Shown: positions 9,811-20,837 of the stretch, one piece after another
Layout of the letters: each line of letters opens with the position of its first letter
Numbering within the stretch: the first letter of the stretch is position 1
Made by a program: the position numbers and the translations under genes
The notes under the pieces: generated by a model
Told to the model about the DNA's origin: nothing
The model's database searches: none
The model's input: only the letters and a program-made list of their open reading frames with translations
DNA from: Rutpela maculata
Lineage: Eukaryota > Arthropoda > Insecta > Coleoptera > Cerambycidae
Assembly: GCA_936432065.2 (NCBI GenBank)
Contig: OW386290.2
Location: 143,789,677 to 143,853,676, forward strand
DNA length: 64,000 bases
Direction of reading: 5' to 3'

Positions 9811-10877
9811 AGATAAAAAGAGGAAAAAAAAACTGAAAATAAATTTTCATAAAATGACCCTGTTTCAAGATAAAATACCAACAATTGGATCGACCACCGT
9901 GTACGGACACACTCGTAAAATGCAGAACTCTTATTTTGCACATTTTTATAACTTCCTCTATTAAAATCCACCCATGTTTGACCTACATCGACAGCATTAT
10001 TACTGCTGCTACTGGCGCATAATATTAGTAAGTTTTATCTTTAAGAAGCTGGAGCTGAAACTACTAGACTTTAGAGTGGTTGCATTTAAACGCTCGTCAC
10101 GATTAGGATTTGATATGGATAAAAGCTAGTGTGGAACGACTGAACGTGTGCTTAGGAGTTATGAAATTGTATGATTTACAACAACAAAAAAATGATCACC
10201 GTTTGTCAATATTTACCTGGATGAATTCCTTACAATATTTGATATTGCAGTGGTATGCTAGAAGGTCATAACCAAATTTTATATCAATATATTTAAATAC
10301 ATTTTTATACCGGGTGCCCATTATATTTTGACCCTTTTGAAACCTATATAGCTTTTGAAGTAGTTGAGATAATGAAATGCCGTTTTCGTCAGTCTTCTTC
10401 TAATTTTGATAAGTTATTTCCTCAGTGTCTGTCTTTTTTTGCTCACAGCGTATTTCCCCTTTTCAACAAGTCCATATTTGTCATGAAAATTTTACATAGT
10501 AGGCCAGGAAACGAAGACATTCATTCGGAAATAAATAGTGCTCAACGGATTATTATTTTAAGTTATTGGGTTGACCCTTAGGAGTAACATACCAAAAGTC
10601 CCCAGCCGTGGGCCTCATGCGTTAGGCGGGAGAGGGGTGGAAAGGGTCGGTTTGTAGGCTTTTCGTTATTATCTCGAAAACTAAGCATCCTAGCGAAAAG
10701 GTCATTCTATACAAAATGAAAGTAAATTAAATTGTCTACAAAGGTTCTATTCATTTTTTCGCTAGGGGTAGGCAGTAGTTAAGTGTATACGTGAGTTTGA
10801 AAATGCGAATAGTTGGAAAAACTGTATTGTGGGAGGTAATGATTAACAAGTAGAAAATTTTATAATATTACAAGTAT

Positions 10878-11446
10878 TTACAAGGCCATATTAAGTAATT
10901 GGTCGAGTTCATCGTCAAGATCATCATCATCATCGTCGCCGTTGATGCTGACGATTGGAGGGCCGTTGATACACGAAGCGCGGCAACTGCTGTAGACAAT
11001 CTGCTCTGCGGCACCCGCAACCAGTTGTGCACCCACAAAATATGTTATTTAGCACGGATTCTGGCGCAACTGGGTCCGTGCTTGTGACAGAGGTAGGGAA
11101 GCCATCCGACCCCCTCATCCATCCCTAAGCAGTTGGCTCCTGCTGCTGATCTCCATATAGCCATTGCTGAATCTGCAAACAATAATTCGTCCTTTGTAGC
11201 TTAAAAAAGTGTGACACAATCTTGTATATGTACAACACAAAACATAAGTTAATGTAATAACAAGCATATATTGATACAAACTTGTAAATGAACTCTAAGG
11301 GGGTGTTGGCGAGCAGCCCTTCTGGTGGGTGGAAGTGCCGCAAAATCAGGCTTTGGCTTTGTCGAGGCTTTAACAAAGGCCTGGTGTCGTACCCGGTTCA
11401 GGTCTGCTTTTTGTGCGGCCTGGTACAATTTTTGCGGCACTTCCAC
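10878..11446 (-). pseudogene. 3' part of a CXC-type cysteine-rich gene, two exons with a 109-bp intron
   Basis: Read on minus. Exon one (11446-11282) encodes KLYQAAQKADLNRVRHQAF and then LPPTRRAARQHPLRVHLQ. The intron runs from 11281 (GTTTGT) to 11173 (TTTGCAG). Exon two (11172-10878) continues IQQWLYGDQQQEP, one stop codon, GW-x4-SDG, then PESVLNNIFCGC and a Cys-rich block (CGCTTGCGCRRADC), a frame slip, and an acidic tail (SINGDDDDDD, DDELDQL) ending at TAA 10878-10880. I recall this order (LPPT-RA--H-LRVHLQ, QWL, GW, CXC-like cysteines, acidic end) from a large, poorly characterised multicopy arthropod protein family. One stop and at least one frameshift make it a pseudogene. Confidence 0.6.
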
Positions 11447-11640
11447 CTAACAGAGGGGCTGGTCGCCAACACTACCTTAGAGTTCATTTGCAGGTTTGTA
11501 TCAATATATGCTTGTTTACTTAACTTATGTTTTGTATTGTACATAGACAAGATTGTGTCACACGTTTTTAAACTACAAAGGACGAATTATTGTTTGCAGG
11601 TTCAGTAATGGCTATATGCAGATCAGCAGCAGGAGCCAAC
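11432..11640 (+). pseudogene. Inverted, deleted duplicate of the same CXC-type gene tail
   Basis: Plus strand: LPPNRGAGRQHYLRVHLQ, then an intron with the same ends (GTTTGT to TTTGCAG near 11599), then VQ-stop-WLYADQQQEPTA. The 234 bases that encode the cysteine motif and most of the acidic tail in the other arm are missing. The junction falls at a TAAG tetranucleotide that flanks the missing segment in the left arm (10892-10895 and 11126-11129). It retains the intron, so the duplication was made at DNA level. Confidence 0.6.
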
Positions 11641-12039
11641 TGCTTAATATGGCCTTCTAAATACTTGAATTTTCTACTTGTTAAGCATTATCTCCCACAA
11701 TACACAGTTTTTCCAGCTATTCGCATTTTCAAACTCACGTACACATTTAACTACTGCCCCTAGCGAAAAAATGAGTAGAATCTTTTTTGTAGACAATTTA
11801 ATTTACTTTCATTATGTATAGAATGACCTTTTCGCTAGGATGCTCAGTTTTCGAGATAATAACGAAAAACCTACAAACAGACGCTTTCCACCCCCCTCCC
11901 GCCTAACGCATGAGGCCCACGGCTGGGGACTTTTGGTATGTTACTCCTAAGGGTTAACCCTACAACTTAAAATAATAATCCGTTAAGCACTATTTATTTC
12001 CGAATTGGGGGATTTTTCGGTCTTCCTTTCCTGTACTAT

Positions 12040-12411
12040 AGTGATTATGGTTTTATAAGCTTTTAAACTGAATATTGCGTTTTACCGAATGATTCACAAA
12101 GTAGACTAAAGAAATAAAAGACAACGTTTCTATATCATTTTCTAATTGAATTTTTTGTTGGAGGTTCCTTGTTAAACATAGTTCTAAACCTTCTTTGTGT
12201 TGTTTTGCAAAAATAGATTACAGTTAGCTTTTTCACTTAAAGTAAACATTTTTCTTAAAGTAACTCAAGTACCCGAGTTGTCAATAAACTAATTTGACGT
12301 TTACAAGTGATGTTGTCTTTTATTTCCATAGTCTACTTTGTGAATCATTTTTTTTTCGCACCATTTCGATAAAACGCAGTATTCACTTTAACAGCTTATA
12401 AAACCATCACT
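12040..12411. mobile_element. Small palindromic element nested in the right arm of the 10.3-12.7-kb foldback
   Basis: AGTGATTATGGTTTTATAAGC at the left pairs with GCTTATAAAACCATCACT at the right, and the arms continue inward (AAGTAGACTA with TAGTCTACTT). The facing left arm of the host foldback lacks this segment, which shows that it is a later insertion. Confidence 0.65.
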
Positions 12412-12693
12412 CTGCATAATTTCCTTGATAAATATAGACTTCTTGGAAAGGGTAAACAATGGGCTTTCCAACTGTGGAAAAATAGGATGTTCCATTTGAA
12501 ATGACAAAGTTGCCCTATCCCTGAAAATGCGCTATATCATTTCCAGTTAAACCGCAAGTGAGCAAAAAAGACGGATACTCAGGAAATAACTTATCAAAAT
12601 TAGAAAACTGGCGAAAACTGCATTTCATCATCTCAACTAGTTCAAAAGTTATACAGGTTTAAAAAGGGACAAAATATAATGGGGCACCCTGTA

Positions 12694-14040
12694 TTTGTAA
12701 ACACACACGTTCAGATATGTAAACAAAGTCGGTAGACATTGATCTCGCTTGCACTTACAAAACACTGACGCACCATTTATCATAGGAATTTAAACAAGGA
12801 AGTAAATGCAGACGGGTAGTGCCCACCTTAGTAGAGTGCATTATTAATACGCTTATACTGATGTTTCAAAATCTCAAAGCTGTCAAAAAATGTCCTACTC
12901 AAAAGGTCATTATAATCAAAAAACGAGTTATTTCTTAGTGAATTAGGTGTTTTGATAATTCTACTTTTGAGTAATAGCAAATCCTTTTAACCATGAATAG
13001 AACTAGTCAAAATAAGTAGATTTTCGAACAGACCCACCTCGAGAAACCATGCCTGCTCCCCCTGTCCCCTTCAAAGGAGCTGCCTGTATCTGCCTATATA
13101 TTTTTTTTTTCTCAAAAACGGTAGGAGCTAGAGGAATGATCTTGGCGCCATTCAATACAGTATAAAATTTTGCATAAGACCCTCCATTTGCTTTTTGCTA
13201 TTTTCTTTTTTTATGGCCCCACAGCAAAAAAAAAGGCGAGGAGCCTCCCAACAACGACACATGTTTGGCTATACCTCTAAAACGGCCCAAAAAAAATTTT
13301 TTTAGTCCAAAACATTTTTTGATGAACGGGGGGAAAATCCAAAAAAAAATTTTTTTAACCCAATCTCTTTCAAAATATTGAAAAGGCAGTTGAAATTGCC
13401 CCCCACTGCGGTCGCCATAGGTCGGGCTTAGCCCGCCCCCCCCCCCCTTAGCTACAGGCCTGCACGCTGCGCCGGCTGTGAGTTTGTATATTGTACTTTG
13501 TATTGTATTTTTTTATTCTTAATATTGGCATTTTAGCGTAAACTGTTCAATAAATATTGTTGGCAAAATAACATAAGTAACTGATTCTCAATTTGCAGAT
13601 ATAACTTCTTAAAGAAACTGCTTTTTTTATTTATAATGTTGAAATATTCTGGGTTTCATCGATGCAGACTAAATAACTGATCCTGGAGGGGCTGGAACCT
13701 TCGGTATGATAACATTTCTCCAATAACGTTGGCATCATCTGGAGATGATTATCATCTGTCAAAGAAGCAGTTTATTTGAATTTTGAATGTCAAATATGTC
13801 AAAAAGTATCTAAGATAGACCTATACAATGTTACATATTTGAAATCAGGAGAAAAAGGGATTCTCGAAAATGCAATAATATTTAAAAAAACATATATTTA
13901 TTTCGTATCACGTGACCTATACATGATATTGTTTTTTTTATCACGTTTCGTTAAAATATAGGTAAGATCCTACAACTTTTATACGAATTTTTTTTTTCTA
14001 TTTTCAATAATAACAGAAATAAAGAGGGGGAATATATAGT
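12694..14040. other. Gene-free; low-complexity G/C and A runs
   Basis: Poly-A/T runs with C-rich stretches, including a poly-C run near 13436-13447 beside GGTCGGGCTTAGCCCG. A 61-codon frame near 13776-13961 is too AT-rich to credit. No terminal repeats found. Confidence 0.45.
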
Positions 14041-14051
14041 GAATAACCCTG

Positions 14052-14485
14052 TACATACACTAAATCACAATTTTTTTCATCCCCTTTAATAAGGGGGTGG
14101 GGGTGGTAATGGGAGTGGCTAATGCCAAAGCTTTTTTTGGGACCTTAGCTTCTCTTGTATATACTAAATACCAATTGTATGGACTCTTACCTGCTTGATT
14201 TACCTATTTTCTCCAAATTTACCCCCCAACCCTTCGACGGAACAAGATGAAAATATAATCTAGTTCTAGATCTCGTTAAAGCACATATGTGTACCAAATT
14301 TCAAGTCAATATCTCCAGAGTAAACGTGCGCACAAAAAATGTTACAGACAGACCGACACAGAAATTTTTTTTTCGTTCAAACTTAAAATCTCGACGTTTC
14401 GTGACATTCTAAGCCTATTTGAACAATAAAAAATTTTAATAATTTTTTTGTCGTTACTATACTTCCACTGGATGTGGAAGTAAAA
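14052..14485 (+). repeat. Repeat family B, copy 2 (head-truncated)
   Basis: Starts at TGTACATACACTAAATCAC and then follows copy 1 closely, including the G/T-rich block, the ACAGACAGACCGACAC stretch and the terminal hairpin ACTTCCAC-TGGAT-GTGGAAGT. The hairpin end abuts LINE sequence at 14486. Confidence 0.75.
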
Positions 14486-14815
14486 GTTAAGTTATTTTCA
14501 TACGAGAAATAATACCTGTGTCTATTAAACCTATACTTCAATGCATTAATGAGTTTCTTTTGAACTTTTTCTATTCTAGAAATGTATTTGTGGTACATTG
14601 GATTCCATATGGTAGAAGTATATTCTATGATTGGTAGAATCTGTGCTCTAAATAAAAGAATTATGGATGATGTCTTTTTGAAGCCTCTTGTTGCTCTTAA
14701 CATAAATCCTAGATAACGCAATGCCTTTTTTACGATATAATCGATGTGATTTTCAAATGATAATTTCGAATCTAACATTAATCCCAAATCTTTAATTTTG
14801 TACATATTGCTCAAT
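14486..14815 (-). pseudogene. LINE reverse transcriptase thumb and C-terminal region
   Basis: Minus-strand translation, in one frame: YKIKDLGLMLDSKLSFENHI, YLGFMLRATRGFK, LLFRAQILPIIEYTSTIWNP and ISRIEKVQKKLINAL. This series (KDLG-x-LD-x-L-F-x-HI, then an EY-S-IWNP block) is the thumb and connection region of Jockey-superfamily LINE RTs. It is 5'-truncated and lacks the catalytic palm. Its frame runs on into repeat B, so the last ~35 residues before the stop are not LINE. The open frame suggests modest age. Confidence 0.8.
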
Positions 14816-14819
14816 AAAA

Positions 14820-17098
14820 CGAAAATGGCTGCAATTAGCCATATGGAAGCACTTACAAAAAATGTTCGTTTTTCATTTCTACATCACATCGTCGAAAATA
14901 TATAGGGTTTAATTTGAAAAAATTGAGATAATTAAATTTAAAAATTTCTTAACGTAAAAGTAATTTATTGCCACCCCGTACATTTTTAGGAAGTAAAAAT
15001 GATTCAAGAACATTAATTAGATGTCTCGTAACTAGTATTCATATAAGTTTTTCATAAAACCCATAATTGTGACTTTGGTGATACTTTTAATATGCACCTG
15101 CAGATGGCATTATTTCAACCAAAAAATTCATTACATTCAAGTGGTTGGGAGATAGTCAATAATAATATAGTCTGACTGGATGAGTCTGACGCACTATTGC
15201 TCCACCCTGTATATTGAAGCGATCGATATTTCATGGAATTGTAGAAGTTAGACAAAATAATATTAGAACAGTAATAACCCATTGTTTCAACAGAGCTTTT
15301 CAACTCCATGAAAAATTAAGTATATTTTTCATAGGACATTTTCATAAATGTTAGCGAAGCAATCTGTTAAAAAGCTCTGCTGGTATTAATAGAGTCCATT
15401 ACCGCGGTGTAATCATTTCGTTTCCTTCTGTTTGCGAATGGTTTCTAGTTTACATTGGTTTAAAAGGTAATTTGTGCATTATTATGTGCTATTAAACCAT
15501 ACTAATTTCAGACGGACCTGGCAAATGTTTGGTTGAGGCAAACACGGGGCGAAAATACATTAGAACTTGTAAAATATTCATCTTCATGACTAATGACCGG
15601 AAACATGTATCTAGTGTATCTAGTAGTATCAAGCTGACTTTTCACATTTGTTACGATTAGGTTGTTGACAAATTTTCAAAAATTGTGATACACAGTTTAG
15701 GCGATATTTTCGACATATATTTAATTTAGAAGAAATAATCGAAACGTAATATATTTTAAAAAATTATCAAACTTCGACTATTTGAATGTACTGCGAAAAT
15801 CACAGTGACGTCATAGGGGTAGCTAACTCTGAACTTATATGCACGACGAACAAATTGACAGCAAACAAAATAACTTTATCTGTCCAAAGTCAAGTTGACA
15901 TTTAGTCTAGTAGATCCCGTATATAATTTAGCGATAAAAAGCTCGCATAAAAGTGTAAAGGACACCGACCGCTTTTGGATAGTATACCGCCGGTGTTAGG
16001 TTAGGTTGAGCAGTACACAAGACCGGACTTAAAATGTATTTTCAGTTTCAAACAATGAATTAAAATGCTCGTTCAATTGCAAAGTTGCCTACACAATTCT
16101 TAGGTGTAAAAAAATACCGGCATCGTTGATCTTTACCGCACCGCCAAGGACGCCGACATTTTTTACACGCTTAATAATTTTGTAGTGAACCATATTAGTA
16201 ACAAATAGAGAGTAATTACATAAAATACAATTAAATCCACGTTTTTATGCTCATCTGCCAAAAATAAAAGCTGGTGTTCTTTTAAGGACATAATTTTTTT
16301 AAAGTAAATAATACGATATCTGACCGTAGAACTGTAAAATTAGTATGTTTATAAAAATGTACACAAACTTCAACGATACCAGTTTTTCTTATTGCCCAGC
16401 AAGGACCAACGAGGAGGTATAAGCATATCCCTTGCCGAGCGCGGATTTATAAAACCATCAACTTTCGTTTTAAAATTTCATAATTTTTATTATTTTATTT
16501 TATATTTTTGAATATATATTCTATTTAATTGTGTTTATACATTTTTTTAAAAATTTTCTCCCCCCGCTCATCGATTTTAATTTTCGAGGAAAAACGCTGT
16601 TATTTTCAGCACGCGGCTAGTTACCCCCCAGCTCAAGGCCCAGATCCGCCCTTGTCCCTTGCCAGGATGGGATGGTGACAGGATTGTTAATTGGAGAGTA
16701 TAGGGTTAAAATAAATAAATAAACCAGCACTTTTCAGTTAAACATAACTAACTATTCTATAAATTAACAAAGTAATAAACTTTCCTATTAAAATAACGTA
16801 ATAAAGTTTCAAAGTAAAAACTGAATAAAAATAAATAAACTAAAGCTAAACTCAACAACACTATATAAAAAAACATGAAATTAGTAAGAAAATTAATAGC
16901 ATTTTCCTACAGTAAAATAATTAAATAAGAACATTTCTCGAAATGTTGCAAATAAATAGAAATAATAACACTTTTCCAAAATAAAAATAATTAACCTTAT
17001 CACAATTACTAACACTGTCACAGAATACCACTCACTCACTATCACTGCCACTGTCACTAATGTACCCGCGGAATGTTAAAGATAAACAGTAAAATAAA
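14820..17098. other. Gene-free AT-rich stretch
   Basis: No reliable coding region. It includes a dispersed repeat at 15905-16010 (listed separately) and a moderately C/G-rich patch near 16615-16690. The rest is A/T-rich. Confidence 0.45.
15905..16010 (+). repeat. Dispersed repeat pair, inverted copy at 19265-19385
   Basis: TCCCGTATATAATTTAGCGAT, AAAAAGCTCGCA and ACCGACCGC occur in this order here and in reverse complement at 19265-19385. The copies are about 3.3 kb apart and of unknown type. Confidence 0.5.
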
Positions 17099-17102
17099 TC
17101 TA

Positions 17103-18225
17103 TCTATATAAAAGAATACCATGACTGACTGACTCACTGATCTCACTCAAAGAAAATGATAGGTAAATTCAACCAAAAAGAGCATATGAAATCGCGCCTA
17201 TCTAGTTTCATAGTTAAATCAATCAGAAAAGAATAATAGCCATACAACTTTATTTGTTTTCGTAAACAAATAGTAGTTCAATAATCATATCTTCTTGTAA
17301 CAAATTAAATAGTACAATGACATTTTTTTATGTTCACTAACCATTTTCAATTTGGTCTACAATTAAATAGTACAACGACTTTGTTTTTTGTTCACCAACT
17401 AATTTTTAGGTTGATCTACACTTTATTGTATGATGAAGTTTTTTTTGGTTAGCCAAAATCTCAGTATTGAGACATCAGACCACCTAAACCAAAGATTAGA
17501 GATCGTTTATAAGATCCATCCAAATATATCGATGATCCCTGAGAGAATTTGAACATTGCAATAGTGTTATTAATTTTCTATAAATTCATAAGAGTATAAG
17601 ATAATGCATGATTGATTATTGTCAGTGATTTGTATGTGGCGTCATCTGGGAATAATTTCTGTAATAGACTACGTGGTAAGCAAGCAAATTTTATGGTAAT
17701 TCTTTTACAACTTCTAGAAGACGACAATAATATTGGTTTGTCTACCAAGTACATTAATACAGCCAACTAATACTGGGTTAGAATTACAATTCGATAACAG
17801 TTAAAAATAAAATATATTATTATCTAGTTTAATTTGACAGAATTCAACAAAATAATAGTCAGACGAAAAAAATAATAGTCTTATTCATCTATTTTTTGAG
17901 TTAATGTTTGTTTTGTTGTACGACAACTTTTTATTAATTAAAATAACAATCACCTCTTGTTTAAAAATACCATCAATATAATTTAGTTTAACAAAATTAA
18001 CGATATTGATAGTTAACCATTTTTTTTTGTTGAATTTACCCATACTATTTCTTTGAGTGATCAACGCACAGCTCAAACCGTTGGGTCTAGAAACTTCAAA
18101 TTTTGCATAGAGGTTCCTCGAATGGCTATGGCAACCAGTAAGAAGGGATTTTTCGAAATTCCCCAAGAGGGTAGAAAAGGGGGTTGAAATTTCAGGCGAA
18201 CGAAGTCGCGGGCATCATCAGCTAG
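17103..18225 (+). mobile_element. Helitron-like short element, split by a family D element
   Basis: Begins A|TCTATATAAAAGAATACC with GACTGACTGACTCACTGAT just inside, and ends ATCATCAGCTAG|T. The TC start, CTAG end and A/T host junction are those expected of Helitrons (rolling-circle elements). The interior outside the insert (18060-18225) reads CAACGCACAGCTCAAACCG, CTAGAAACTTCAAATTTTGC and GAAGTCGCGGGCATC, which I recall as a repeat common in insects. The 3' hairpin is weak. Without the insert it is only about 200 bp, so it is non-autonomous. Confidence 0.45.
17144..18059 (+). mobile_element. Family D element, copy 1 (CACTCAAAG ends)
   Basis: Ends CACTCAAAGAAA and TTTCTTTGAGTG, with subterminal GGTAAATTCAACCAAAAAG and TTGTTGAATTTACCC. 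It is 916 bp and matches copies 2 and 3 along its whole length in inverted orientation. Unlike those, it is not flanked by TA here (flanks GATCT and ATCAAC). It carries no transposase and has inserted into the Helitron-like element. Confidence 0.8.
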
Positions 18226-18247
18226 TAAAATATAGAAATCTTTTACG

Positions 18248-18822
18248 TTATTCGAGTTCTTCGCCATTGTTACTGTCTCCTCCCATGTCGATGATGAATT
18301 TATTTCCGCTATTTGTAAAGATTTGGTCCAGTTTTCTGTATCACCTTCATCTTTGATTACTTTGTGAATTGAATTTCTCCAGTCGTCTTCTCGTATGTTG
18401 GAAATACTGTGAATTAATTCGTTGACTTTTTTGTCAAATTTAGGAAATGTGATTTTCCGACAATCTGTCTTTTTAATTGGCCCCAGACCAGCTCCATCGA
18501 ATTAAAAATACAAAAATAAGGAGGTAGTCTAAAACAGAGTGTCCATATTGCCTTGCGATGTTTTCGACAACATTTTTTTTAAATGTTTTTTTACGCAATA
18601 CTTCCAATAATTGTCTTCGTATAACATTCTTCAAAGTAGAGATCGTGATTCATCAGATTGTATTTCTTCCTTGTTTGATGAAGTATTTGGATTTTTTTCA
18701 ATTTGTCTTGAATGATAAGATACATTATCCATAACAATCACACTGTTAGGTTTCAAATTCGGAACTAGCGTATGCTCAAACCATTCCTCAAATATATCAA
18801 ATTTCATATTTTAGTAGTAATC
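18248..18822 (-). pseudogene. Tc1/mariner-IS630-type transposase, C-terminal half, degenerate
   Basis: Minus strand: DYY-stop-NMKFDIFEEWFEHTL, then NSVIVMDNVSYHS, which holds the second catalytic aspartate (MDN-SYHS). After a gap follow LPPYFCIFNSMELVWGQLKR, which carries the third catalytic position in the N-x-MELVW block, then ISNIREDDWRN and an acidic C-terminus. Stops and frame slips between these blocks make it non-functional. The N-terminal DNA-binding half and the inverted repeats are not identified. The order and spacing of the blocks suit insect IS630-Tc1-mariner transposases. Confidence 0.75.
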
Positions 18823-18989
18823 AACGTTGCATTCTTCCGGTTTTTTTTTCACATAATTTTAGTCCACTTTCAACCCATCACGTGGCCTACTTCCATTTTT
18901 CAGTGTCGAGCGTTCTTTCACGGATTAATTATTACCCTTCATTTTCAATTTATCACGATCATTTTTTTAACAATTATTGATTTTTGTAA

Positions 18990-20390
18990 ACTTTACTTTT
19001 ACTGTTAAACAAGATAAACTATTTATTTCAACAGAAAGATTTACTAAAACTTTTCATTAATCTTTTATTTATGACAAAGAAACAGTTAGTCCACTCCTGA
19101 TAGTCCACGTTGACTACATAGTTTATTCCAGCCTATCATCAATCGGTTAGACCAAATTTCAATCAATTATATCCAGTGGGATTGGCCTACTTGCTTGTTG
19201 GGAAATACATATGACCATTTTTTGTGATGATAATAAAAGAAGCCGAACACTTTTATGGTCTTTTTGTAAATAAACTGAGAGTGGTATGCGGTCGGTACCC
19301 TTTACGGTTTTTACGGTACTTTTGTGAGCTTTTTTATATCGCTGAATTATATACGGGACTTACTACACAGTACCTTGAGGTAAAATTTCCATAAGGTATT
19401 ATATAATATTTGTAAATGTAATTTTAGGGGGGCCATAATTCGAACCAAAAATCAAAATATCGTTAAATTTTGGATATAGGGGTTCTAACGCATGCTGATC
19501 AATAATATTGCATTAATTTTTCAATAAAAAAATGCCTAATATGAGTTCTCGAACAATCTACCCTCATTTTCTTTAGAAAAATTACCGAAATAAGTTTCGC
19601 TCTGACTCAAAAAATATATAGCAAAGGTTTTTGATGCCGATCAAGATTTGGATGAAATTGGTTGACTAACGAGTAAGCTACGAAGGTGTTACCGTGAAAA
19701 GTGAGACACACTGTATATCTGCAAAACTGAAATCGAATTTTCTCTTTTCCCAATTTATTTTCAAAACATCTGATATCTATTTCTTACTCTTAACAATAAA
19801 GCCGTACGTTATGAGCTTATGTGCTTTCTTATCGCGTGGATAAACCTCAATTTTATTTCAGTTTTTACCCGGCATAATCGGAAAATGTGAAATTTATTCG
19901 TGTTTTTCAAATAATTCTGTATTCATTGGACAATACCTTTGACATAAAAATTTATTAAACCGCCCATACAGCTAACGAGTTTTTTATACCTCTTGTGAAA
20001 GAGGGATGTAAAAGTATACGAAAAGGGGAATACAAGAATGTAAATAAACCTAATGTGGCACGTAAACACATAAAAGCATCGGAAATATTATTTTAACATT
20101 ACAAAGAAGTAAAAGTCTGGGTTAAGATGTGGTTAAGGCTTTATAAAATAGATTTATTTCTTCCTTCTGCTTTTACTGTAAGTCGAGAGTGGTAAGGGAA
20201 TGGGGAAACGTAAGGAGGATTATGGGGACTATAATGTGTTATCAACAAAAAGGTAATATTGATAGATAGGAACTTATTTAATGGTTTATTGTAAAAACAA
20301 TTAGGTAAAACAAATTTTTGGAAGTAATTGAACCACCTTTAAAATAACCTTAAGGACCTTATTATTGATATTGATGCAGGGTAGATGAAG
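18990..20390. other. Gene-free AT-rich stretch with one dispersed repeat copy
   Basis: Contains the inverted partner (19265-19385) of the repeat at 15905. A CTTGTGAAAGAGGGATG phrase near 19992 and a purine-rich patch near 20170-20230 are unremarkable. No coding is supported. Confidence 0.4.
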
Positions 20391-20456
20391 TTTCGGACAA
20401 GGCTACAAGGTGTTTACTGTCTCACATAAAGAATACACTTAAGACAGAAGATCAAA

Positions 20457-20575
20457 CCAATTACCAAGAAAGAGATAAAGCGAGTAATAGATCAATTTAA
20501 TAAAAAGAAAACACCTGGAATAGATGGCTTGTCTTATGGAATTTATAATACCTTATGGGATGTGACTGGTGCAGT
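20457..20575 (+). pseudogene. LINE reverse transcriptase N-terminal fragment
   Basis: Plus strand: PITKKEIKRVIDQFNKKK and TPGIDGLSYGIYN. This is the block that opens the RT domain of Jockey/R1-type LINEs (KxPGxDG). About 40 codons are open and both ends are lost. A possible weaker extension lies upstream from about 20396. Confidence 0.65.
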
Positions 20576-20837
20576 GTTTCGTTCTTTTTTATCACTCATA
20601 TTATTTATAGATTGTTCAAAAGTCCTATAAACCTCCCATTCGCTAATAAAATAACAGGTAACCTCACTATCTTTATTCGTATTACCAACGTTAGTCGCTG
20701 AATTGTAGATCGACTGGTGTGACATCACGTTTGGCCATTGCCCTATTTCGTGGTGCGCTATATTTGATAATTAATTTTAGTGACAAAAATCAGGTTTTTA
20801 TACATCTACTATTTAATATAATTGTTTTTATTAATTT

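Larger units (their letters stand above)
10310..12691. mobile_element. 2.4-kb TA-flanked foldback carrying an inverted duplication of a gene tail
   Basis: The ends GGGTGCCCATTATATTTTG and its inverse near 12665-12688 lie next to TA on both sides (10308-10309, 12692-12693). The two arms are complementary over nearly the full length. Two differences break symmetry: the left arm has 234 bases (10896-11129) missing from the right arm, and the right arm holds a separate 0.37-kb palindromic insert (12040-12411). The inner part of the arms is an exon-intron-exon piece of a CXC-type gene, minus strand in the left arm and plus strand in the right. No transposase is present. It resembles gene-capturing MITEs (Pack-type elements). 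Confidence 0.8.

Noticed and set aside
10896..11129. 234-bp segment as a small transposon with a TAAG target duplication
   Set aside because: It continues the reading frame of the CXC-type exon and includes the cysteine motif and tail, so it is ancestral sequence lost from the other arm.
11288..11608. 106-codon plus-strand frame as a gene
   Set aside because: It runs through the loop and both arms of a foldback, antisense to the recognisable CXC-type exon. Its length is a by-product of the palindrome.
13776..13961. 61-codon frame starting MNFECQICQK with a C-x2-C
   Set aside because: A single C-x2-C followed by AT-driven Lys/Ile/Phe codons and no further motif is not enough to credit a zinc-finger gene.
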